Below are positions 46,220-56,248 of a DNA stretch of 64,000 nt, one piece after another. The DNA is from Elymus sibiricus (Eukaryota > Streptophyta > Magnoliopsida > Poales > Poaceae). The notes under the pieces were generated by a model. The model was not told the origin of the DNA. It saw only the letters and a list, made by a program, of their open reading frames with translations, and made no database searches. The number at the start of each line of letters is the position of its first letter. Position 1 is the first letter of the stretch. A program made the translations under genes and the position numbers. Location: NCBI GenBank assembly GCA_039707655.1, contig CM077668.1:398129630-398193629 (forward strand), given 5' to 3'.

Positions 46220-46960
46220 ATGATATCAATAAAACTTCACAAGATTGATAGCAACTACTCATATGGATGTCTAGAGGCTATATCAAGCATTGAAACTACT
46301 TGGAACTCAAAGAATTCAACATGCAAGCTCATTTTCAGTAGCACCAAGAGTAGCTAATTATGCAAAATATAATCCACTAAAACAAAAACTAATTGGAGCA
46401 ATGGAGGAGTCACATACCAAGGAGCAATCTCCCAAAACAGTTTCAGAAACGGAGCTCCGAGCAAAGAGATCGAAAATTTCAGGTTTGTAAGCAAGAACAC
46501 GAGAGAGAGAGCTACCAGGAATTTTTGCTTGAGGTAAGAGATGAAGTGGGCTGAAGGGATAAGTGAGGGGGTCCCTGTGGGGCTCACGAGGTACCTGGGC
46601 GCGCGAGGGGGGTGGCGCGCCCTGGTGCCTCGTGGGCACCTGGGGCACCCCCCTGGTATGTGTCCAGTGCCAAAAATTCTTAAATATTATATAAAAAATC
46701 ATGTGAAAATTTTATTACATTCTGAGCACTTTCATTTCTGGGCACTTTTTATTGCACGGACAAATCAGAAAACAGGATAATTATGGCATTTTACTTTATT
46801 TAACTAAAAATAACAGAAAACAAAAAATGGGTACAGAAGGTTGTGCCTACTAAATTCATCGACCACATGCCCCTCAAAAAGAATCCATTAATAAGGTTGA
46901 TCAGGTCATATTAACAAACCATTTCCGAGTGACATGAAACCGAAGAACTTTCATATAACA
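46220..46960. other. Leader between protease and Athila-type ORF (RT/integrase deleted)
   Basis: 740 bp where a full Gypsy would have about 3 kb of pol. It contains a GC-rich block (46575-46650: gaggtacctgggcgcgcg, ggcgcgccctggtgcctcgt) closely resembling part of this element's LTR (42705-42770). On minus the block is followed by a pyrimidine-rich leader and the acceptor-like tttttcag. No reverse transcriptase motif such as YVDD is visible. Confidence 0.65.
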
Positions 46961-48073
46961 CTAAGTTACCTCAACGGGGATATGCATCTCCCCGATAATA
47001 AGAGTTTCATATTTCTTTTTAACAGTAGGAAGAGGGATTTGAAAACTTCCAATAGTAATTGTCGGAGTCTTTTCAATAATATGAATACCATTTACTTGAA
47101 ATTGTTTCTTCGGAAAGTGCACCATATGCTCATTACCATTGATATGAAAAGTGACCTTGCTTTTGTTGCAATCCATAACAGCCCCTGCAGTATTCAAAAA
47201 GGGTCTACCAAGGATAATCGACATGTTGTCATCCTCGGGCATATCAAGTATAACAAAGTCTGTTAGGATAGTAACATTTGCAACGACAACGGGCACATCC
47301 TCACAAACACCGATAGGTATGGCAGTTGCTTTGTCAGCCATTTGCAATGATATTTCAGTGGGAGTGAGTTTATTCAAATCAAGTCTTTTATATAAAGAGA
47401 AAGGCATAACACTAACACCGGCTCCTAAATCACACAAAGCAGTTTTGACATAATTTTTCTTAATGGAGCATGGTATAGTTGGTATTCCTGGATCTCCTAG
47501 TTTCTTAAGTACTCCATCCTTAAAAGAATAATTTGCAAGCATGGTGGAAATTTCAGCTTCAGGTATCTTTCTTTTATTTGTGACAATGTCTTTCATATAT
47601 TTAGCATAAGAAGGCATCTTTATAATGTCAGTCAAACGAGTGCGCAAAAAGACTGGCCTAAGCATTTCAACAAAGCGTTCAAATTCTTCCTCATCCTTTT
47701 TCTTAGATGGTTTAGGAGGAAAGGGCATGGGTTTTTGAACCCATGGTTCTCTTTCTTTACCATGTTTTCTAGCAACGAAGTCCCTTTTATCATAACGTTT
47801 ATTTTTAGAAGGTGGGTTATCAAGATCAACAGCAGGTTCTATTTCAACATCATTATCAGGTTCTTTATCATTATCTGGTTGGGTATCCACATGAGCATCA
47901 TCATTATTATTATCATCAGGTGTTTGCTCATTACCAGATTGTGTTTCAGCATCTGAGATAGAAGCATCGTTACTATCCTCCAAGGGTTTTTCTACCTTGG
48001 GTTCACTAGAAGTATGCAAAGTACTATTATTTTTCTTTTTAGATGGACTAGGTGCGTCAGCATTAATTCTTTG
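46961..48073 (-). CDS. Gypsy protease domain ORF (pro part of gag-pro)
   Basis: Open minus-strand frame of about 370 codons ending TAA at 46961. An acidic, low-complexity N-terminal part (Asp and Asn rich) precedes MPSYAKYMKDIV, then the retropepsin: ALCDLGAGVSVMP holds the catalytic Asp (DLGA in place of the usual DSGA or DTGA), and MSIILGRPFLNTAGA is the second conserved strand (ILGRPFL). There is no ATG at its beginning. It begins by a frame change from the gag stop at 48063-48065, so gag and protease, fused in the family, are now in different frames. It would cleave the Gag polyprotein inside virus-like particles. The pol domains that should follow are missing. Confidence 0.85.
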   Translation of the reverse strand, partial: QRINADAPSPSKKKNNSTLHTSSEPKVEKPLEDSNDASISDAETQSGNEQTPDDNNNDDAHVDTQPDNDKEPDNDVEIEPAVDLDNPPSKNKRYDKRDFVARKHGKEREPWVQKPMPFPPKPSKKKDEEEFERFVEMLRPVFLRTRLTDIIKMPSYAKYMKDIVTNKRKIPEAEISTMLANYSFKDGVLKKLGDPGIPTIPCSIKKNYVKTALCDLGAGVSVMPFSLYKRLDLNKLTPTEISLQMADKATAIPIGVCEDVPVVVANVTILTDFVILDMPEDDNMSIILGRPFLNTAGAVMDCNKSKVTFHINGNEHMVHFPKKQFQVNGIHIIEKTPTITIGSFQIPLPTVKKKYETLIIGEMHIPVEVT

Positions 48074-49694
48074 AGTCTTGTTTAATTCTTTTTGGGCGAC
48101 CTTCAGGATAAAGTGGCTCCTGTGTCATTCTACCTCCTCCAGTCATTACTCTAACAACATGATCATTCATATTGTTATTCATTTCATTGAGCAATTCACT
48201 TTGAGATTTAGCAACTTGTTCTAATTGAGTTTGTACCATAGATGCATGTTTACTCACACCTTTAACATCATTAGCAATTCTAAATAACAAGTCACTCAAG
48301 CGATCAATCATGTAGGCATTTCGTTTCAGTTGTTTCATAACATTTGCATTGAAATGATCTTGCTTAATAATATAATTGTCAAATTCATACAAGCATTGAC
48401 TAGGAGGTTTGTTATAGGGAATATCACCTTCATCAAATTTTATAAGAGAATTTACCTCTACTACCTGTGGCGGTGTGTCAAGACCATGTATTTCTTCAAT
48501 AGGTGGTAGATTCTTAACATCTTCAGCTTTAATACCCTTTTCTTTCATGCATTTCTTTGCTTCTTGCATATCTTCAGGACTAAGATATAAAATACCCCTC
48601 TTCTTCGGAGTAGGTTTAGGTGGTGGTTCAGGAAGGGTCCAATCATTATCATTATTCAATATATTATTCAATAATTCCTCATCTTGTTCAATAGTCCTTT
48701 CCCTGAAAACACAACTCGCACAACTATCTAGGTAGTTCCTAGAAGCATCGGTTAGTCCATTATAGAAGATATCAAGTATTTCATTTTTCTTAAGAGGATG
48801 ATCAGGCAAAGCATTAAGTAATTGGAGAAGCCTCCCCCAAGCTTGAGGGAGATTCTCTTCTTCAATTTGCCCAAAGTTAAATATTTCCTGTAAGGCAGCT
48901 TGTTTCTTATGAGCAGGAAAATATTTTTCAAAGAAGTAATAAATCATATCCTGGGGACTACGCACACATCCAGGAGCAAGAGTATTATACCATTCTTTAG
49001 CATCACCCTTTAATGAGAAAGGAAATAATTTAAGAATATAGTAATAGCGATTTTTTTCCTCATGAGCAAATAGGGTGGCTATATCATTTAATTTAGTGAG
49101 ATGTGCCACAACGGTTTCAGTTTCATAGCCATGTAAAGGATCATATTCAAACAAGGTAATTAACCCAGGATCAACAGAGAATTCATAATCCTTATCAGTA
49201 ATAAATATGGGAGAGGTAGTAAACTTAGGATCATATTTCATTTTCTCCCGCATAGACTTTTCTTTCATTTCAGCAACCGGTTTTATAACTTCATGTCTAT
49301 CATTACAAGCAAGGATGGCTCTAGCTGTCTCCCTATCAAAGCAATGTTCATTAGGTGTTTCAACTCTAGCAGGAGAGCTAGGCATAATAGGTGAATCATA
49401 ATTCTCAAGAGATTCAACATTTTCAATTTCTTTAGCTTTAGCAATTTGTTCAGTAAGAAATTCACCAAGTGACACAACATTATCAAGCATAGTACTAGCA
49501 TCATCATGAGTATCATTCATAGCAGAAGTGGTGTCATCAATAACTTGCGACATATCAGAATTAATAGCATGTGGTGGTGTTGCAAGTTTACTCAAAACAG
49601 AAGGTGAATCAAATGCAGAGCTAGATGGCAGTTCCATACCTCCCCTCGTTTTAGAGGGAACGATCTTGGTCTTAGCGTCTTTCAGATTCTTCAT
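48063..49694 (-). CDS. Gypsy Gag protein, 543 residues, intact frame
   Basis: The minus-strand ATG at 49694 (MKNLKDAKTKIVPSK) lies about 47 bp inside the primer site; the codons before it are not preceded by another ATG. The central block (YYYILKLFPFSLKGDAKEWY, then YFFEKYFPAHKKQAALQEIF and GLTDASRNYLDSC) matches the Retrotrans_gag domain of Ty3/gypsy capsid proteins. No CCHC zinc knuckle is visible, as in some Athila-like Gags. The protein would form virus-like particles in the cytoplasm. There are no internal stops over 543 codons, which is notable beside the dead Copia frames. It ends TAA at 48063, a few bases into the start of the protease frame. Confidence 0.88.
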   Translation of the reverse strand: MKNLKDAKTKIVPSKTRGGMELPSSSAFDSPSVLSKLATPPHAINSDMSQVIDDTTSAMNDTHDDASTMLDNVVSLGEFLTEQIAKAKEIENVESLENYDSPIMPSSPARVETPNEHCFDRETARAILACNDRHEVIKPVAEMKEKSMREKMKYDPKFTTSPIFITDKDYEFSVDPGLITLFEYDPLHGYETETVVAHLTKLNDIATLFAHEEKNRYYYILKLFPFSLKGDAKEWYNTLAPGCVRSPQDMIYYFFEKYFPAHKKQAALQEIFNFGQIEEENLPQAWGRLLQLLNALPDHPLKKNEILDIFYNGLTDASRNYLDSCASCVFRERTIEQDEELLNNILNNDNDWTLPEPPPKPTPKKRGILYLSPEDMQEAKKCMKEKGIKAEDVKNLPPIEEIHGLDTPPQVVEVNSLIKFDEGDIPYNKPPSQCLYEFDNYIIKQDHFNANVMKQLKRNAYMIDRLSDLLFRIANDVKGVSKHASMVQTQLEQVAKSQSELLNEMNNNMNDHVVRVMTGGGRMTQEPLYPEGRPKRIKQDSKN

Positions 49695-49740
49695 AGTGAT
49701 CAAAAGATATAAATCCCAAGTGACTCAGCAAATATAGCTA

Positions 49741-49761
49741 TGCTCCCCGGCAACGGCGCCA
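49741..49761 (-). other. Primer-binding site of nested Gypsy
   Basis: Minus strand TGGCGCCGTTGCCGGGG, 11 bp inside the 5' LTR. It is the usual Athila-like Gypsy priming site. Confidence 0.88.
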
Positions 49762-49772
49762 GAAAAAGGTCT

Positions 49773-51197
49773 TGATAACCCACAAGTATAGGGGATCGCA
49801 ACAGTTTTCGAGGGTAGAGTATTCAACCAAAATTTATTGATTCGACACAAGGGGAGCCAAAGAATATTTGCAAGTATTAGTAGTTGAGTTGTCAATTCAA
49901 CCACACCTGGAAACTAAATATCTGCAACAGAGTGATCAGTAGCACAGTAGTATGATAGTTTGATAGTAGTAGCAATAATAGTAACGACAACAGTAACGGT
50001 AGCAGCAATAGTATTAGCAATTGTAACAGCAGTGGAAACAGTAGTAACTTAGCAAGAACAATATGTGAAGAACTCGTAGGCATTGGATCGGTGATATACG
50101 TTGGATAACATTCATCATGTAACAGTCATAACCTAGGGCGACACAGAACTAGCTCCAATTCATCAATGTAATGTAGGCATGTATTCCGTATATAGTCATA
50201 CGTGCTTGCGATAAGAACTTGCATGACATCTTTTGTCCTACCCTCCCGTGGCAGCGGGGTCCATAAGGAAACTAAGGGATATTAAGGCCTCCTTTTAATA
50301 GAGAACCGGAACAAAGCATTAACACTTAGTGAATACATGAATTCCTCAAACTATGGCAATCACCGGAATGAATCCCAATTATCGTCACCTTGGGGTATGC
50401 GGATCATAACACATAGCAGGTGCGTATAACTTGCAAGATCCGATCAAGAACACAAATATATTCATGAAAACATAAAGGGTTCAGATCTGGAATCATGGCA
50501 CTCGGGCCCTAGTGACAAGCATTAAGCATAGCAAAGTCATAGCAACATCAATCTCAGAACATAGTGGATACTAGGGATCAAGCCCTAACAAAACTAACTC
50601 GATTACATGATAAATCTCATCCAACTCATCACCGTCCAGCAAGCCTACGAAGGAATTACTCACTCCCGGCGGTGAGCATCATGAAATTGGTGATGAAGGA
50701 TGGTTGATGATGACGATGTCGGAAGATCCCCCTCTCCGGAGCCCCAAACGGACTCTAGATCTGGCCTCCCGATGAAGAACAGGATGTGGTGGTGGCTCCG
50801 TATCGTGAAATGCAATAAAACTTCCTCTCTTATTTTTTTCTTCGGGAAACTGAATTTATAGCGTTGGAATTAGGTCAGACGGAGCCACGTGGGCCCCATG
50901 AGGTACCAGGGCGCGCCTGGGGAGGGGGGGGGGGGGTGGCGCGCCCTGGTGCCTCGTGGGCACTGGGTGGCCCCCCTTCTGTTGATTCTTGCGCCAATAA
51001 TTTTTACATATTCCATAAAAATTCTCCAAAAAGTTTCATCCACATCCAAGAACTTTGATTTTCTGCACAAAAACAACACCATGGCAATTCTGCTGAAAAC
51101 AGCGCCAGTCCGGGTTAGTTGCATTCAAATCATGCAAATTATGGGCCAAAACAAGAGCGAAAGTGTTTGGAAAAGTAGATACGACGGAGACGTATCA
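49773..51197 (-). repeat. 5' LTR of nested Gypsy
   Basis: 1425 bp, TGATAACCCACAAG to GACGTATCA. It contains 17 bp (about 51158-51174) absent from the partner LTR. Confidence 0.93.
50853..50860 (-). promoter_or_regulatory. LTR TATA box of nested Gypsy
   Basis: aatttata on plus, TATAAATT on minus, in the 5' LTR, just beyond the GC-rich gcgcgcc block. The equivalent in the 3' LTR is at 42661-42668. Confidence 0.6.
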
Positions 51198-51257
51198 TGG
51201 AGCAACTATCTGCAATAGTGTCCCATTGACTAAAGCCAACTTGGAACCATACTAAGT

Positions 51258-51461
51258 TCATGAATGAACTATATGATTCAACATCTTCTTTGTCTCTTCC
51301 AAAGCGTCAACATACTTAGCCTTTGTTATAGAATTCGCCACAGTAATCTGTTTGGAACAATTTCCAACTACCGTGCCACCATATCGTGTATTACGCAAAA
51401 CCCTTAACTTAAATTGAAAATCGCTTGGAGCATTGATGAAGACTGTATCGATGCATTGCAT
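51258..51461 (-). pseudogene. Copia RNase H remnant (element B)
   Basis: The minus strand reads RVLRNTRYGGTVVGNCSKQ, then TVANSITKAKYVDALEE, the RNase H block of Copia polyproteins. It is open for 67 codons, longer than in element A, but the acidic residues and GAVSWKSSKQ core of the family are altered. The Gypsy insertion lies 60 bp away, at the downstream end in element orientation. Confidence 0.7.
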
Positions 51462-53349
51462 TACAACGAGTACTTCATAATCTCAGTTTGCGAGAAAACA
51501 TGTTATCAGTGCTACTTTAGCACTCAACGACATTTTTCACTGTTGTCCTATGATCAGTATTTTGATCACTTTGGTATCTTTACTCGCAACTCCTTGGGAG
51601 TACCGGACATATCTGATTGTTTTACATACCATGGAATATATGATTAATCCAAACACAAAAGTGTGTGGAAATTGCATCATGTATTTTGCTCATCAGTGTT
51701 TTAGGACACCGAGTCTTACAAAAGCCTTTCCATGTGACTTCGGCAAGAATCACTCCTTGATGTTTTATGCTAAACTGTTTTAGCATCTTGTCAATATGTA
51801 TTTTGGCTTAGCCCTATTAGGCAATTCTATCTCTGTAGATAACTATGCCTAATATCAAGGCTACTTAGCCCAAGCACTTCATCGAAAAACTATTTTCAAT
51901 GAAGTCCTAATTCGTGTCAAGAAATTTATATTATTTCCAATCAACAATGTGTCAAACACACAAGGTTTTTAGAAATATTATTATGCTCCCACTTACTTTC
52001 TTATAACCACAAGCATCTTCGTTATCCATTGATGAAATCAAACTCTTTTGACTATTTCATTAAAAACGAAGATTCCAACTCCATTTTGCTCTCTTTTGTC
52101 CATTGCTAAAACTCTGAAGTTTGCATACTCACTAGCATCCTCTGGATAGACAAAATACCTTGGACTGTATCACATGCAAGTCCTAGGTAGCATTTCCATC
52201 ACATGGAAATCTTTTTGGCATCCAAGTATCATATCTCATCATTGAAATATGTATTAATTGCTAGTTTAACCCGAACCGACTTTAAGCATCGCTACGGTGA
52301 GACAATCTCATCGCAGTTAATTCCTTGAATTTGTTATAAGCAACAAGTCGAGCTTTATGGATAAAACATTTTTATCCGTATCAGTTTATAGTTCCATTAA
52401 TATTCGTTAGACTTCAAGTCTTCCGAAGGTTTTATCAAGATCAAATCTTGAATCATTTATATGGAAACTATCTCGGATTATATTGGCATTCAGCCAATTC
52501 TGGAGTCAGGGCCCATCAACGCTTCCTTGTGTATCGTAGGTATACTGTTGTCTAGCAACAATATCTCGTCTGTGCACCTGAGAGGTTTGCACGAGTTTTG
52601 CCTACGTGGTTCAGCTGCAAGTTCGACCGAAGTCCATACATCTCATGTAGAGGCTTCCGTATCAGTCGCAGTAGGAAACTCTGGAATCACTTCCAAGGTT
52701 TCTTTCCCTTGACCTGACGATGAAGATACTGTTATCTTGTCGAGTTACACTGTCCTCCCACTCACCTTTTTGCAAGAACCATTTTCTTCAAAATCATACC
52801 GCTCTTTGTGGCAAACATTTTTGCCTCGGTATAGTGATGGAGGAATACCCAATAACTTAGGATAACCTACAAAGTAGCACTTGTCTGATTTGGAATAGGT
52901 TTGTAAATATTTTACACAAGCCCCATATTCCAAATGTTAAGAAAAGACATAACATGGTTGGGGTTACCATACCATGGCGTTATTTCAACAGATCCGATGG
53001 CGCTCTTTTCAGTGTAAAAGCCGCAGTCTCTAAAGCATTACTTTAAAAGGGATAATGGCAAATTGATTTATGTCATCTTTGATCTTTACCATGTCATAAA
53101 TGGTTTGATTACATCTTCACGGACATTCCACTCACAGTGGTGCTCTGGGAGGTGTAAGTTATGAAACTCTTTTCACAACTCATCAGACATTCGCTAAACT
53201 TGTAACTCAAAATTTCTTTCCGCAATCCAATTGCAGAAACACAATTTTCTTGTTACAATAATTTCTACTTCATTTTGAAAACCTTTTGAATGATTTCAAA
53301 CGATCTAGACTTACGTCTCATCAAGTAAATATCCATATATCTACTTGAG
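51462..53349. other. Element B interior, degraded pol
   Basis: Collinear with element A 29030-30870 (shared phrases such as caagtcgagctttatggata and tccgtatcagtcgcagtagg). Integrase and reverse transcriptase should lie here, but I can read no intact motif. Confidence 0.6.
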
Positions 53350-53532
53350 TCATTTCTGAAGATAGATAAATCCACTGCTGGCAATAACCTTTATTGGACT
53401 ACACACATCATAATGTATGATCACCAATAAGTTTGTTGCTCGTTCCTTATGGCCTGTGAACGGTATTTCAGTCACTTCACTTTTCGGACGAAAGTCGCAA
53501 GTGTCAGATGATTCACAATCAAATGACTTCAA
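53350..53532 (-). pseudogene. Copia GAG-pre-integrase remnant (element B)
   Basis: The minus strand reads KSFDCESSDTCDFRPKSEV, then ERATNLLVIIHYDVCSP. It is the same block as 30878-31060 with scattered replacements, and stays open over the same 60 codons in both elements. Confidence 0.75.
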
Positions 53533-53689
53533 AATCCATCATAATGGAATTTCTTCATGCGGGTTTCTCCATTGTGACCAAATGCAGTGCCACACATATG
53601 TGGTATTCTTTTAGTCTTGCGACATTTAGCATTAGTGTTATGGATGTATCATATTACCATCAATATTCATAACATGCATCCCATCCTTG

Positions 53690-54010
53690 ATGGAAGCATG
53701 GCCCTTTATGTTATTCATAATATTGAACAACAATTGTTCTTTCATGAACAACCCTTTTGCAACAAAACATTATGTAATGGGCTAGAGTGTGTAAAACTCT
53801 AAAATGAATTATGAAAGTAAATACAGAGGTAATATATTATTATCAATATTCATAACGTACATCTCATTCATAATGAAAGTATGGCCCTTATGTTATTCAT
53901 AACACCGAACATCAAAAGTTCTCTTATGAAAAACCTTCTTGCAACATAATTTATGCAATGGGCTAGAGTGTATAAAAATCTAAATGAATTATGGAAATAA
54001 ATACAGACGG
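53690..54010. repeat. 180-bp tandem repeat, about two copies, inside element B
   Basis: gggctagagtgt recurs at 53779 and 53959. Counterpart of the four-copy array in element A at 31180-31905. Confidence 0.8.
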
Positions 54011-56233
54011 TAATACACAGATGGAAGGTATAGTAACATTTACTATGTTCCCAGCACGTATCTAAACCTCACTCTGGCAAGTCTTTTAGGCTGTAGTAGT
54101 TCTTGCATCAAGTCGCAACAGAATGCAATCGAGCGGGTATCTCTGTGATCAACTCACAATACCCAAGAATCAGTGATTAACATGTTTAATCATAATTCCC
54201 AAGAATTATATCTTTGACCAGCCTTCTATATATCAATAACTTGTATGACATTCATACATGAGCTGGATATTTCAGTCTTCTCTCTTTTTGCCTTTATACT
54301 TCTAACAGTTTAACTTTCAGTATTTCTCCTACTCTCAGATGAAGCACCAAACTTTAAGAGTAGCGTTAGCCCCGGACTTCCTAGGCGTGTAAGTCACACT
54401 AACACCCTTTGGACATTTCCTTTCTCTTTAAGTTGTTGTTTTATTCACCTTCATTACATAACAGGCGTTCTTCTGGATCCCTCTGTCTTCAGTTAAATGC
54501 CCAGTAAACACTTTACTAATACTTTGCAAACAAACATTGCTTTGGATATCTCATATCTTTTAGCCTTTGTCTGCATCTGAAAATATATTTCAATTCCATG
54601 AATATCATATAACTATCCCAAACTTTTGAAGTTCGGGTCTCATGGAAGCAAACATATTGCACTTGACCGTAACGGAATTCTAGCTTTTGGATCAAAGGAC
54701 GAGAGTCACATCATCCATAGCATTAACGGGAGGATACTGAAAGCATGCGATAGGACAAAGTCCTTCTCGGCACTTTTGAGGACAATCCTCACATTACGTT
54801 ACCAACCGTAATGTTTTAACCAGATATATAACAGCTATTCAATTTTAATAGGGAAGGTGGAAACGCAAGCCTTTATTCTACAACTATTATGCAAATTTCA
54901 CTTAGACAAAGTTCATAATTAATTGCACTGAGAATTAAACAAGTTAATTCTATAGTGCGCTCCCACTCAAATCAATATCTCTCATAATTGATTGTGAGTG
55001 ATTCAAGATCCGCATTTCAATTCGATGCCATTGACGGGTTCATCACTGATGACGTGAATTTCAATCGGTAGCCCAACTTGCCAATCACATCTCTATGTGA
55101 CTCTTGTCCATCTTTCGATGCGCGTGTTCCGAGCTCAGGACTGTCCTGCCTGAACGTCAAGACAACCAAGTGGTCACGCAGTGAGGTCTGACCTTCACCC
55201 GCCTTACACCTCTCTAATCGTTCGTGCTCATGTGTACATGGCGCACCCCGAAAAGATACGTGTTGTAGATGGTGCTACACTTCGGAGAACACTAACTACT
55301 TGATATTTTTAAGTGAGAGATCACCCTAATAAAAGCGACTGCCGCGCAATCAAAATGGTTGCATCATAAGGGATAAACATCTTAGACAATTCATAATAGC
55401 ATGATATGGTACAGCCCTTTCTGACGGAGAAGTCTTTAATTTCTTCGTCTTCGGCATTTGCGTCGGTGATCACCTTCGCGAAGATTGCCACCACCTTGTC
55501 AATGCACCAGATAATATTGCTATCTCTATAGCTAATAAAATAAGTGCATTACTTTAGTTGACACGCAGGTCATTAAAGTGACAATCATATGGATCCAGCC
55601 ATCATGCCGAATCATGACACGCAGGTCATGTTAATTTGACATCATATAGTCATCTCATACATAATCAAATTAATATGAGAACTGCTATACCACATCACAT
55701 GCACATCCTGCAAAACCAAGTTAGATGCCTCTAATCGGTTTATGCAAAATTTTATTTTACGTGGCTTCTAAGATTTCGAAACAAACCGAAGCTACCAACG
55801 TTCATCATCAAGTATGATTATTCAAGTCGCTAGATTAACTTTGCGGGCTGTATGAAACATGAGATAATAAAATCTCGAGCCCCATACTGAACTTCGTCAT
55901 ACGCATGACCCCCGTGCAGATCATATCTGCATTGCCCTTTTGTCTGCGAAATTTCATCTTTCTTTTAACTATGGTGGAATTCAACGAAATGTTAGCACTT
56001 CGTTGATCAATCAGGATCGCGGATTGATAGAACTTTGAAACTCCACCATGCCGTTATCAAGATCAGAAATAAGCAAATTTCAAGGAAGCAACAAGAACAT
56101 CGGGTAACAGATTTCATCTGCTACCCGCACAAATAATTTTCAGCAATAGAACTCATCTACTACAAAATTATATTGTGCAACACTCATACATCTCTATGTA
56201 TTCTAGATCGTAACCTGCATCTACGCATAGCAC
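54011..56233. other. Element B interior, gag region remnant and leader
   Basis: Collinear with element A 31906-34131. The minus strand near 54545-54660 reads MFASMRPELQKF before a frameshift, the gag remnant. The rest up to the primer site shows no readable domain. Confidence 0.6.
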
Positions 56234-56247
56234 GGCTCATGATGCCA
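56234..56247 (-). other. Primer-binding site of Copia element B
   Basis: Minus strand TGGCATCATGAGCC, one base inside the 5' LTR. One base differs from element A. Confidence 0.75.
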
Positions 56248-56248
56248 C

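Larger units (their letters stand above)
41581..51197 (-). mobile_element. Nested Athila-like Gypsy element without RT or integrase
   Basis: 9617 bp inserted in element B with a perfect target duplication TGGAG (41576-41580 and 51198-51202). LTRs 41581-42988 and 49773-51197 have TG...CA ends. A minus-strand primer site TGGCGCCGTTGCCGGGG lies beside the right LTR and a polypurine tract beside the left. On minus, in order: gag (48063-49694), protease (46961 to about 48075), an Athila-type ORF (45157-46179), then about 2 kb noncoding. Only about 740 bp separates protease from the Athila-type ORF, so reverse transcriptase, RNase H and integrase are absent. It must depend on a partner element. Confidence 0.93.
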
